DNA of 64,000 nt from NCBI RefSeq assembly GCF_002920615.1, contig NZ_PQSU01000002.1, positions 124,001 to 188,000 on the forward strand, read 5' to 3'. The position numbers were made by a program, and so were the translations under genes. Numbering within the stretch: position 1 is the stretch's first letter; every line of letters starts with the position of its first letter. Source of the stretch: Streptomyces sp. Ru62. Lineage in GTDB: Bacteria; Actinomycetota; Actinomycetes; Streptomycetales; Streptomycetaceae. A model generated the notes under the pieces. That model was not told the DNA's origin and made no database searches. It saw nothing but the letters and a program-made list of their open reading frames with translations. This document shows, in pieces, positions 19,701-26,296 of this stretch.

Positions 19701-20748
19701 CGGCCCGATCACCGTCCGCAAGGCCACCGACCTGTCGGTGAACTCGGTGTACGCACAGATGGCCGTCGACGTCGGCCCCGCCAAGGTCAAGCAGACCGCG
19801 GTCGACCTGGGCATCCCCTCCGACACGCCGGACCTCCAGCCGTACCCGTCCATCGCCCTCGGCACCGCCACCGCCAGCGTCCTGGACATGGCCGAGGCCT
19901 ACGCCACGCTCGCCAACCACGGCAAGCACGGCACGTATACCCTCGTCGAGAAGATCACCAAGGACGGCACCGACGAGGTCAAGCTGCCCGAGCAGCCCGT
20001 CAAGCAGGCCGTCAGCCGCGAGGCCGCCGACACCACGACCTCGGTCCTGCAGAGCGTGGTCGAGAACGGCACCGCCACCGCCGCCCAGGCCGCGGGACGT
20101 CCGGCGGCCGGCAAGACCGGTACCGCCGAAAGGGACACCGCCGCCTGGTTCGCCGGCTACACCCCGGACCTGGCCACGGTGGTCTCCGTCATGGGCCAGG
20201 ACCCGGTGACGGCCAAGCACCAGCCGCTGTACGGGGCGCTCGGCCAGCCGCGCATGAACGGTGGCGGCCCGCCCACCCAGATCTGGGCGCAGTACACGCG
20301 CGACGCGTTGCAGGGCAAGCCGGCGAGCAAGTTCGACCTGGAGCTCCAGCAGGGCGCCGACCAGGTCCAGGAGCCGCCCGCCACCAGCACCGCCCAGCCC
20401 GGCACCGACGGCGGCCAGAACGACGGCGGCGCCACCGCCGCGCCCACCACCGGCGGCGCGACCGCCACCCCGACGGCCGGCGGCACCACGGACGGGGGCA
20501 CCCCGACCGACGGCGGCACCGGCACCACGGGCGGCACCCCCACCGACGGCGGCACCACCACGGACGGGGGCGCCACCACCGGCGGGGACGCGACCGGCGG
20601 AGGGGCGACCACCGGCGGCGGGACCACGGACGGCGGCGGCACGACCGACGGGGGGACGACCACCGGCGGCGGGACCACCGGCGGCGGCACACCGGGCGGC
20701 GGCACCACCGGCTCGGACACGGGACCGGGAGGCTTCCCCGGTACATGA
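16738..20748 (+). CDS. class A penicillin-binding protein with giant disordered N-terminus
   Basis: Bifunctional peptidoglycan polymerase and crosslinker. Residues 1 to about 560 are Gly/Ala/Ser/Pro/Arg low-complexity cytoplasmic sequence; a membrane helix follows near 577-600. The GT51 glycosyltransferase domain has EDRDFY (Glu652) and GSTITQQ (683). The transpeptidase domain has STFK (nucleophile Ser933), SVN (1000) and KTGTAE (1126). The last 115 residues are a Thr/Gly/Asp tail rich in TDGGT repeats. Typical class A enzymes are 700-850 aa; this one is about 1336. The ATG lies 12 nt after AGGAG, and a GTG three codons earlier is too close to it. Confidence 0.93.
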   Translation: MSDEPQPQQRNEGVAPKKPLPAEGPGNPGRREPSSTPPDPTGGTTSDTSAHAGAVGSRDGGERAGRLGRGEGGQRADGDSRAGGTGSRDGERAGSGGSGVRAGGATSGGGMRAEGAMSGEGASRGPGGDGAAGRADGVEGGARSPRAGRPGSAANPQSGERGADGTRGAGAGDPEAERGAGRTAGNGPTGSPSRAGSGTPGSAPGNRSGMTGASPQDGSRPADSAEQDQDRTTSIARARRAARARTEQTGAAGAGGSAASGAAQAPGRVPVSGSAPATGRAPESGRAPGAGSGPAADRGPGPGDGSGFGRGPVSGSAPAVDRGSQSERQGSGGGSQPGRGPVSGRRAESGDGSVSGGAAPAGVDSAAGASGAGRGSRSGAAGGGGKSGAPEAPLGSGQEPPAESTQVLRRVTPPREPRSSARQEADAAPAPETTQVLRRVNAPRSGEPGGESDPTRRTPRPTVPRPAGETRAAQTASGADPAGASAPSSPAAARAARAARAAGAAATGAGAGTGTGAQAAKGAAASATGAAAGAASIAATTTLPATDGQTADGKGKGKKGKRPKRTGWRRIIPTWRMVLGTFFVGVLLLVGLFFVGYSLVKIPPANAFATKQSNVFLYADGSQLARDGEVNRENVTLAQVSKDAQHAVLAAEDRDFYTESAVDPKAMLRAGWNTATGKGKQSGSTITQQYVKNYYLAQEQTVTRKAKEFFIAIKLDQNKSKDEILEGYLNTSYFGRNAYGIQAASQAYYGRDAADLDPARAAYLAALVNAPSEYDVVAHPENRKAAVARWNYVLDGMVTKGWLSESKRAGMKFPMPKEQTISTGMSGQRGYLVEAVKQYLTANNIIDSDHLTAGGYRITTTIQKDRQDAFVKAVDDQLMSKLDKKNRKADTFVRAGGASVDPRTGKVVAMYGGIDYVKQYTNGATRGDFQVGSTFKPFVFTSAVENGSTTQDGRAITPNTVYDGTNQRPVQGWNGGAYAPENEDQKSYGPITVRKATDLSVNSVYAQMAVDVGPAKVKQTAVDLGIPSDTPDLQPYPSIALGTATASVLDMAEAYATLANHGKHGTYTLVEKITKDGTDEVKLPEQPVKQAVSREAADTTTSVLQSVVENGTATAAQAAGRPAAGKTGTAERDTAAWFAGYTPDLATVVSVMGQDPVTAKHQPLYGALGQPRMNGGGPPTQIWAQYTRDALQGKPASKFDLELQQGADQVQEPPATSTAQPGTDGGQNDGGATAAPTTGGATATPTAGGTTDGGTPTDGGTGTTGGTPTDGGTTTDGGATTGGDATGGGATTGGGTTDGGGTTDGGTTTGGGTTGGGTPGGGTTGSDTGPGGFPGT

Positions 20749-20790
20749 CAGCGCACCTGACGCCCCCGCTGACGCCGCACTCCTGACGCC

Positions 20791-21111
20791 TCAGTGACCG
20801 CTGGTCGCCTTCAGCCCCACCACGGCGACCAGCAGCAGGCACACGAAGAAGATCCGGGCGGCGGTGACCGGCTCACCCAGCACCACCATGCCGAGCACCG
20901 CCGCACCGGCCGCGCCGATGCCCACCCACACGCCGTAGGCCGTACCGATGGGCAGGGACTTCGCGGCGTACGACAGCAGAACCATGCTGGCGACGATGCC
21001 GGCGCCGGTGAACAGACTGGGGACGGGCCGGGTGAACCCCTCGCTGTACTTCATCCCGATCGACCAGCCCACTTCCAGCAGACCGGCGACGACCAGCAGA
21101 ACCCAGGCCAT
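20791..21111 (-). CDS. gdx: SMR-family guanidinium exporter (SugE/Gdx)
   Basis: 106-aa four-helix small multidrug resistance family protein. LLEVGWSIGMKYSEGFTRP places it in the SugE/Gdx branch: Glu13 is the proton/substrate-coupling residue, and W-x-x-G-M-K-Y is Gdx-like rather than EmrE-like. Gdx proteins exchange guanidinium for protons. Control by the guanidine-III riboswitch just upstream supports this function strongly. GGAGG lies 8 nt before the ATG. Confidence 0.92.
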   Translation of the reverse strand: MAWVLLVVAGLLEVGWSIGMKYSEGFTRPVPSLFTGAGIVASMVLLSYAAKSLPIGTAYGVWVGIGAAGAAVLGMVVLGEPVTAARIFFVCLLLVAVVGLKATSGH

Positions 21112-21158
21112 GACAGCACCTCCGAGACACGGCGACTCTTCTTCGGGTCACTTCGGGT

Positions 21159-21203
21159 GCGTCGTCTTTGCCTTCGACCCGGTACGGCGCGTCTCGTCGG
21201 GCT
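21159..21203 (-). ncRNA. guanidine-III riboswitch (ykkC-III)
   Basis: Read on the minus strand, the 45 nt contain CCCGACGAGACGCGCCGTAC, then CGGGTCGAAGGCAAAGACGACGC. This follows the ykkC-III pattern of ...CGACGAGG.GCGCCGUACCCGGU... and ...ACAAGACGGCGC, in which the 3' GACGNCGC stretch pairs back with the GCGCCGU to form the pseudoknot. It ends 48 nt before the gdx start codon, leaving room to mask GGAGG. Ligand identity follows from the known class and the exporter downstream. Confidence 0.88.
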
Positions 21204-21231
21204 CCTTCCGAACATAGCAAAAACACGGCAA

Positions 21232-21263
21232 AGAGGGCCGGTGACCATGGTCACCGGCCCTCT
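21232..21263. terminator. 32-bp perfect palindrome, probable terminator
   Basis: AGAGGGCCGGTGACCA followed by its exact complement forms a near-loopless hairpin just after the groES-like stop. On the minus strand it is followed by TTTGCCGTGTTTTTG. It insulates the gdx riboswitch from upstream transcription. Confidence 0.8.
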
Positions 21264-21292
21264 CGCTCTGTGTTCTCCAGGTACGGCCGGGG

Positions 21293-21652
21293 CTACAGAT
21301 ACAGCCCCGTGGAGTCCTCCGACCCCTCGAACCGGTCCGCGGCGACGGCGTGCAGGTCACGCTCGCGCATGAGGACGTACGCCACGCCCCGCACCTCGAC
21401 CTCCGCCCGGTCCTCCGGGTCGAACAGGACACGGTCCCCGGGCTCCACCGTCCGTACGTTCTGCCCGACGGCGACGACCTCGGCCCAGGCCAGCCGCCGG
21501 CCGACCGCCGCGGTGGCGGGAATCAGAATGCCGCCCCCCGACCGCCGCTCGCCCTCACCGGTCTCCTGCCGCACGAGAACCCGGTCGTGCAGCATCCGGA
21601 TGGGCAGCTTGTCGTGGTGGGGAGTGCTGTGCTCGTTTCTGTTGGCGCTCAC
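21293..21652 (-). CDS. orphan GroES-like co-chaperone family protein
   Basis: 119-aa protein with a Cpn10 fold signature: IRMLHDRVLVRQETGEGERR, GGILIPATA, AEVVAVGQN, VEPGDRVLFDPEDRAEVEV and a C-terminal RERDLHAV. The mobile-loop region (ERRSGGGILIP) is preserved, but the N- and C-terminal tails extend beyond the usual 95-100 aa. No groEL is nearby. A dedicated partner or specialised role is likely but not shown. GTG start with AGGTAGG upstream. Confidence 0.83.
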   Translation of the reverse strand: MSANRNEHSTPHHDKLPIRMLHDRVLVRQETGEGERRSGGGILIPATAAVGRRLAWAEVVAVGQNVRTVEPGDRVLFDPEDRAEVEVRGVAYVLMRERDLHAVAADRFEGSEDSTGLYL

Positions 21653-21674
21653 GGCTCGAACCTACCTGTCCCGG

Positions 21675-22004
21675 TCAGTCCCTGCGCCGCCGGGCCCCGA
21701 GGGCGAGCAGCCCCACGACCCCCACGACGACGAGCGCGACGGGCACCACCCGCTCCAGGCGCGGCGCCCCCTGATCGTTCACGAACTGTGCCCGAACCTC
21801 GCTCACGGCACGGTTGACCTGCACGTACGCCCGTCCGACCGTATGGTCGACATTGGCGATGACCTTGGCCTTCGCATCGCCGACGATGGTCTTCGGATGC
21901 ACCCGCACCCCGATCTCGTCGAGCGTCTCGGCCAGCACTTCACGGCGGCGCTTGATGTCCGCCTCGATCTGCGCCGGGGTTCTGGTGTCCGACGTGTCCG
22001 CCAC
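21675..22004 (-). CDS. DUF3618 family membrane protein
   Basis: 109 aa. The N-terminal TPAQIEADIKRRREVLAETLDEIG is the DUF3618 helix, shown by its RTPAQIEADIKRRR start; VHPKTIVGDAKAKV follows, and one C-terminal helix (VVPVALVVVGVVGLLALG) ends in a charged tail. Proteins of this family sit at the inner membrane and are often near other envelope genes; the function is unknown. GTG start with GGAGG eight bases upstream; the frame extends upstream through bcp antisense and is not coding there. Confidence 0.82.
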   Translation of the reverse strand: MADTSDTRTPAQIEADIKRRREVLAETLDEIGVRVHPKTIVGDAKAKVIANVDHTVGRAYVQVNRAVSEVRAQFVNDQGAPRLERVVPVALVVVGVVGLLALGARRRRD

Positions 22005-22085
22005 CGTACGGCCTCCGAAATCTGCTGATGCTGTTCCGAACAGTTTGTCAGCTCTGCGCCGCGCCGCACCGCAAGGCCCCCCGGT

Positions 22086-22091
22086 TAGGCT
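22086..22091 (+). promoter_or_regulatory. putative -10 box of bcp, leaderless
   Basis: TAGGCT ends 6 nt before the bcp ATG with no ribosome site between, placing the transcription start on the start codon. Confidence 0.55.
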
Positions 22092-22097
22092 GGCCCG

Positions 22098-22565
22098 ATG
22101 AGCGAGCGACTCCAGCCGGGGGACGTGGCCCCCGCCTTCACCCTCCCCGACGCCGACGGCACCGAGGTGTCCCTCTCGGACCACAAGGGCCGCAAGGTCA
22201 TCGTCTACTTCTACCCGGCCGCCCTGACCCCAGGCTGCACCAAGCAGGCCTGCGACTTCACGGACAACCTGGAGCTGCTGGCCGGCGCCGGCTACGACGT
22301 CATCGGCATCTCCCCCGACAGCCCGGAGAAGCTGGCGAAGTTCCGCGAGAAGGAGTCCCTGAAGATCACCCTCCTCGCCGACCCGGACAAGAAGGTCACC
22401 GAGGCCTACGGCGCCTATGGCGAGAAGAAGAACTACGGCAAGACGTACCTGGGCGTCATCCGCTCCACGATCGTCGTGGACGAGGAGGGCAAGGTCGAAC
22501 GGGCCCTCTACAACGTCCGCGCCACCGGCCACGTCGCGAAGATCATCAAAGACCTGGGCATCTGA
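22098..22565 (+). CDS. bcp: thioredoxin-dependent thiol peroxidase (BCP/PrxQ)
   Basis: Cytosolic peroxiredoxin that reduces hydrogen peroxide and organic hydroperoxides. The 155-aa protein has the atypical two-Cys arrangement of the BCP group: peroxidatic Cys47 in LTPGCTKQACDF with the resolving Cys52 five residues on. YFYPAALTPGCT, GISPDSPEKLAKF, LLADPDKKVTEAYG and the C-terminal RSTIVVDEEGKV strand complete the thioredoxin fold. Confidence 0.94.
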   Translation: MSERLQPGDVAPAFTLPDADGTEVSLSDHKGRKVIVYFYPAALTPGCTKQACDFTDNLELLAGAGYDVIGISPDSPEKLAKFREKESLKITLLADPDKKVTEAYGAYGEKKNYGKTYLGVIRSTIVVDEEGKVERALYNVRATGHVAKIIKDLGI

Positions 22566-22580
22566 CCCGCCCACCGCACG

Positions 22581-22618
22581 AACGGCCCGCACCGGGAGCC
22601 CCCGGCGCGGGCCGTTTT
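22581..22618 (+). terminator. terminator of bcp
   Basis: AACGGCCCGC pairs with GCGGGCCGTT, with an inner CCGGG/CCCGG extension, followed by TT. It lies 16 bp after the bcp stop. Confidence 0.85.
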
Positions 22619-22702
22619 CGTCGATACGGAGCGTGACTCTCCGACAACCGTTTCGTTACTCCGTACGGGCAACGAACGCACGCCCGGATCGGAGGGGGCT
22701 CG

Positions 22703-23365
22703 ATGGGGGCCGGCGCATACACCAGGGAGCGGCTGCAACAGGCGGCCCGGGGGGCACGGACATTGTCGGAGGCGTTGGAGAGGCTGGGGGTGGATCCGGG
22801 GAGTTCGAGGCGTGACTACATCAGGCGGCGGATGAAGAAGCTCGGCGTCGACACGTCGCACTTCGAGCCGGAGGGGGTGAAGTGGACGCGCGAGATCCTT
22901 GAGCCGGTCGTCGCAGCGTCCGCGAGCGTCAACGAGGTCGTGCGCCGGCTCGGGCTCGACTCCGTCGGCGGCCACCAGGCCAACATCGCCCGGCGGATCA
23001 AGGCGTACGGCATCGACACCTCGCACTTCACGTCCGTGGTCCGCACCGAACGGATGCGGTACAACCAGCGCCGTCGGACCCCCGAGGAGATCCTCGTCGA
23101 GGACAGGTCGGCACATGCTCCGCGCATTCCGAGTCAGCGGCTCAAGAGGGCCATGAACGAGCTGGGTGTCCAGGAGTGTTGCGCCCTGTGCGGTATCGAG
23201 CCGGTCTGGCGTGGTGAACCACTTCCGCTGGAGGTCGATCACATGGACGGCAACTGGCGGAACAACCGCATCGACAACCTGCGGTTCCTCTGTCCCAACT
23301 GCCATGCGACGACCGACACCTACCGAGGACGCGGGAAGGGTCGTGCGAGGGCAGGCGCCGTATGA
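22703..23365 (+). CDS. modular HNH endonuclease, first of tandem pair
   Basis: 220 aa. Two roughly 50-residue HTH-like modules, each ending in the motif G(V/I)DTSHF (about residues 50-54 and 108-112), are followed by a zinc-stabilised HNH nuclease domain: CCALCGIEP, LEVDHMDGNWRNNRIDNLR and CPNCHATTDTY. The two CxxC pairs bind structural zinc and the His/Asn/His set is complete. GGAGGGG precedes the ATG. Its stop overlaps the next start (ATGA). It may be a homing-type or defence nuclease; no intron or intein is visible. Confidence 0.87.
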   Translation: MGAGAYTRERLQQAARGARTLSEALERLGVDPGSSRRDYIRRRMKKLGVDTSHFEPEGVKWTREILEPVVAASASVNEVVRRLGLDSVGGHQANIARRIKAYGIDTSHFTSVVRTERMRYNQRRRTPEEILVEDRSAHAPRIPSQRLKRAMNELGVQECCALCGIEPVWRGEPLPLEVDHMDGNWRNNRIDNLRFLCPNCHATTDTYRGRGKGRARAGAV

Positions 23366-24036
23366 GCGGCGGAGTGCAGTACAGCCGCGAGCGGTTGGCC
23401 CAGGCAGCCACGCAGTGTTCGGACCTTGACGAGGTCATCGCCTTCTTCGGCACCCGGCCGTACGGCCGACTACGCGCATACCTCGTGGAGCGGTTCGCCC
23501 ACTTCGACATCGACATCTCGCACTTCTCACCCACGGGCAGGCAGGCGCGGCCCGCGCCGGACGTCCTGCGGGCGGTGGTCCACGACTCGGCGTCCATCGC
23601 GGAGGTGCTGCGCCGCCTCGGTCGTCCGAACAGCGGCGGCCAACGCGCGATGCTGCGCAAGTGGATCGCCGAGGACGGCCTCCATACCGCCCACTTCCTC
23701 GGCCAGGCGCATCAGCGAGGCAAGCCGGGTACGAATGCCAAGCGGCCGGAAGCCGTCCTGGTGCGGCATGAAGGCGAGCACCGCGTCGCGACCGAACGTC
23801 TTCGGCGTGCGCTCCGTGAAGTGGGCGTTCCTGAACAGTGCGCCGGGTGCGGGGTCGGTCCGGAGTGGCACGGCAAGCCGATGACGCTGGAGATCGACCA
23901 CATCAACGGGGACCGGCGCGACAACCGGCAGCAGAACCTGCGGCTGCTGTGCCCCAACTGCCATGCGATCACGAGCACCTGGTGCAGGGGCGGCGGAAGG
24001 CGGCGAGCAACTCCCGGTACGATGGCAGGCGGCTAG
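23362..24036 (+). CDS. modular HNH endonuclease, second of tandem pair
   Basis: 224-aa paralogue of the preceding gene with the same plan: YSRERLAQAA start, modules ending DIDISHF and LHTAHF, then HNH with CAGCGVGPEW, LEIDHINGDRRDNRQQNLR and CPNCHAITSTW. Similarity between the pair is clear but not close, so the duplication is old. Overlap of 4 bp implies translational coupling. Its last codon overlaps the first base of the tRNA-Leu gene, so the tRNA promoter must lie inside this ORF (a TACGAT box is at 24018-24023). Confidence 0.87.
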   Translation: MSGGVQYSRERLAQAATQCSDLDEVIAFFGTRPYGRLRAYLVERFAHFDIDISHFSPTGRQARPAPDVLRAVVHDSASIAEVLRRLGRPNSGGQRAMLRKWIAEDGLHTAHFLGQAHQRGKPGTNAKRPEAVLVRHEGEHRVATERLRRALREVGVPEQCAGCGVGPEWHGKPMTLEIDHINGDRRDNRQQNLRLLCPNCHAITSTWCRGGGRRRATPGTMAGG

Positions 24037-24119
24037 CGGCGGTGGCGCAATGGCGACGCAGCAGACTTAGGATCTGTGGCCCTTGACCGGGCTTGAGGGT
24101 TCGAATCCCTTCCGCCGCA
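24036..24119 (+). tRNA. tRNA-Leu (anticodon UAG)
   Basis: 84-nt class II tRNA. Acceptor arms GCGGCGG and CCGCCGC pair fully. The anticodon stem GCAGA/TCTGT encloses CTTAGGA, giving anticodon TAG. The long variable arm GGCCC/GGGCT and the T-arm GAGGG-TTCGAAT-CCCTT fit tRNA-Leu. CCA is not encoded. A strong hairpin follows. Confidence 0.95.
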
Positions 24120-24122
24120 CGT

Positions 24123-24161
24123 AAACGGCCTGCGAGTCGAAAGCTGACTCGCAGGCCGTTT
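24123..24161. terminator. bidirectional terminator between tRNA-Leu and rdgB
   Basis: A perfect 16-bp stem (AAACGGCCTGCGAGTC, loop GAAAGCT, complement) has A and T runs at its outer edges, serving the tRNA on one strand and rdgB on the other. Confidence 0.92.
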
Positions 24162-24167
24162 CTGTGC

Positions 24168-24770
24168 TCAGCCCAACAGCTCCCGCACCACCGGCACCAG
24201 CGCCCGGAACGCCTTCCCCCGGTGGCTGATCGCGTTCTTCTCGTCGGGGGTCAGCTCGGCGCACGTCCGCGTCTCGCCGTCCGGCTGGAGGACCGGGTCG
24301 TAGCCGAAGCCGTTGGTGCCGGCGGGGGCGTGCCGCAGGGTGCCGCGCAGCTGTCCCTCCACCACCCGTTCCGTGCCGTCCGGCAGCGCGAGGGCCGCCG
24401 CGCAGGCGAAGTGGGCGCCGCGGTGTTCGTCGGCGATGTCCGAGAGCTGGGCCAGCAGCAGATCGAGGTTGGCCTTGTCGTCGCCGTGGCGGCCGGCCCA
24501 GCGGGCGGAGAAGATGCCGGGGGCGCCGCCCAGGACGTCGACGCACAGGCCGGAGTCGTCGGCGACGGCGGGCAGGCCGGTGGCCTGGGCGAGGGCGTGC
24601 GCCTTGAGCAGGGCGTTCTCGGCGAAGGTGACGCCGGTCTCCTTGACGTCGGGAACGTCGGGGAAGGCGTCGGCGCCGATGAGTTCGTGGGGGAGTCCGG
24701 CTTCAGCGAGGATGGCCCTCAGCTCGGTGATCTTTCCGGCGTTGCGGGTGGCGAGGATCAAGCGGGTCAT
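24168..24770 (-). CDS. rdgB: XTP/dITP pyrophosphatase (HAM1/RdgB family)
   Basis: Removes non-canonical purine nucleotides (dITP, XTP) from the pool. The 200-aa protein shows LILATRNAGKITEL (nucleotide-binding start), VADDSGLCVDVLGGAPGIFSAR (shown here as ADDSGLCVDVLGGAPGIFSA) and TNGFGYDPV with SHRGKAFRAL at the end. The start ATG is immediately preceded by purine-poor sequence, but alternative starts would remove the conserved N-terminus. It reads leftwards into the shared terminator. Confidence 0.95.
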   Translation of the reverse strand: MTRLILATRNAGKITELRAILAEAGLPHELIGADAFPDVPDVKETGVTFAENALLKAHALAQATGLPAVADDSGLCVDVLGGAPGIFSARWAGRHGDDKANLDLLLAQLSDIADEHRGAHFACAAALALPDGTERVVEGQLRGTLRHAPAGTNGFGYDPVLQPDGETRTCAELTPDEKNAISHRGKAFRALVPVVRELLG

Positions 24771-24796
24771 GTCCGCCAGTATTCCTCGCTGCCCGG

Positions 24797-26131
24797 TCAC
24801 AGCTCCGTCTGGCCCGCGCTCTTCAGGGTGCGCAGGTCGAAGACCCCGGCCATGGTGCGGTAGCCCAGGTCGCTGGGGTGGAGGTGGTCGCCGGAGTCGT
24901 ATTCGGGGCGCAGTCGGCGCGGGTCGTAGGGGTCCCGGAGGGCCTTGTCGAAGTCGACGACCGCGTCGTACACGCCACCGGCCCGGATCCGTGCGTTGAT
25001 CTGCCGGCGTACGGCTTCGCGGGCGGGGGTGTATCCGTGGTGGCCCTGGAACGGCATGAGGGTGGCGCCGACGACTTCCAGGCCGCGGGCGTGGGCCTGG
25101 CGGACGAGGGTGCGCAGGCCGGTGAGGATGCGGTCGGGGTCGGCGAGCCGGGGGTTGCGCAGGATGTCGTTGATGCCGAGGTCGATGACGACGACCTTGA
25201 CGTTGGGGCGGTCGAGCGCGTCGCGGGCGAAGCGGCCGAGGCCGCTCTGGTTCTCGGCGGGCCGGCCGAGGCCGTCGGCGAGGACCTGGTTGCCGCTGAT
25301 GCCCTCGTTGACGACGCTGTAGCGGGGCAGTTGCCGTCCGCTGCGCAGGGCGTCGCGGAGGCGGCCGTCGAGGATGTCGGGCCAGCGGTGGTTGGCGCCG
25401 GTGGTGGAGGTGACGCCGTCGGTGAGGGAGTCGCCGAAGGCGACGACGGTGCCGGTGGCCTCGTTGCTGAGCACGTCGAGGGCGGTCACGTACCGCCAGT
25501 AGGGGGTCTGTCCGGTGTAGGGGGTGCCGGTGGTGTCCTCGGTGCGGTCGCCGGTGGCGAGGTACGAGATCTGCCGGGCGCGCGGGTGGTAGGTGACGGG
25601 CCCGGAGGGGGTGGGGGAGTAGGTGGTGATCAGGACGTCGGCGCCGTGGGGGAGGGTGAGGTGCACGGGGTCGCTGACGGCCTGTGCGCCGGCGGGGATG
25701 ACGACGCCGGGGGCGCCGTCGAAGGCGAGGCGCCGCATCGTTTCCGCGTCGGCGGCCGGGCTGCCGTCGCCCAGGGAGAGGGCGAGGGAGGCGTGGCTGA
25801 TGGTGAGGTCGGACTGGCCGTACAGGTTGGACAGCGTGACGCGGGCACTCGTACCGCCGGCGCTGGTGTGGACGACGTTGCGGACGGAGCGGCCCGCGAG
25901 GCCGGCGGTCTCGGTGCCGGGTTCGCCGCCGACGGGGGCGGTGGCCCAGGCGCCGACCCAGGTGCCGGTGGAGGCGGGGGCGGCGTGGGAGTCGTGGCGT
26001 GGGCGGTTGTCGGTGAGGGCGCCGCGCGGGGTGCCGTCGTCGGCGGCGACGGTGACGTATATGGCGGCGGACAGGGCCACCACCAGCGCGACGAGCGCGC
26101 TCAGGACGGCATAACCATGACGCTTGGTCAC
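24797..26131 (-). CDS. secreted SGNH/GDSL hydrolase
   Basis: 444-aa exported esterase/lipase-type enzyme. A signal anchor (AVLSALVALVVALSAAIYV) follows the start; the mature protein has a beta-rich N-terminal region, then the SGNH hydrolase domain with GDSLTDG (catalytic Ser), NEGISGNQV, GINDI (block III Asn) and SGDHLHPSDLGY (Asp-x-x-His). Substrates in this family are acyl or acetyl esters of lipids or carbohydrates. GTG start with AGGAG 12 nt upstream; an ATG 57 bp earlier has no ribosome site. Confidence 0.88.
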   Translation of the reverse strand: MTKRHGYAVLSALVALVVALSAAIYVTVAADDGTPRGALTDNRPRHDSHAAPASTGTWVGAWATAPVGGEPGTETAGLAGRSVRNVVHTSAGGTSARVTLSNLYGQSDLTISHASLALSLGDGSPAADAETMRRLAFDGAPGVVIPAGAQAVSDPVHLTLPHGADVLITTYSPTPSGPVTYHPRARQISYLATGDRTEDTTGTPYTGQTPYWRYVTALDVLSNEATGTVVAFGDSLTDGVTSTTGANHRWPDILDGRLRDALRSGRQLPRYSVVNEGISGNQVLADGLGRPAENQSGLGRFARDALDRPNVKVVVIDLGINDILRNPRLADPDRILTGLRTLVRQAHARGLEVVGATLMPFQGHHGYTPAREAVRRQINARIRAGGVYDAVVDFDKALRDPYDPRRLRPEYDSGDHLHPSDLGYRTMAGVFDLRTLKSAGQTEL

Positions 26132-26296
26132 GCTTGTGTTGTTCTCCTCGACAGATGGGAGCGCGTGGCTCCGATCTTGCTCGCCCATGATGGGTCATGG
26201 GCCGGGGTGGCGTGACAGGACCCTGCCACTACGACCCTTCAGACAGACGCCGGGAACTCCTGTTTCGTTCCGGGAGTCGGTCAGGAAGGGACAATT

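Noticed and set aside
18601..20220. 539-aa open frame antisense to the penicillin-binding protein
   Set aside because: Val/Asp/Gly-rich composition is the mirror of the coding strand; no domain and no ribosome site.
22703..24036. Homing endonuclease genes inside an intron or intein
   Set aside because: Flanking genes bcp and tRNA-Leu are intact and uninterrupted; no intron or intein boundary motifs are visible.
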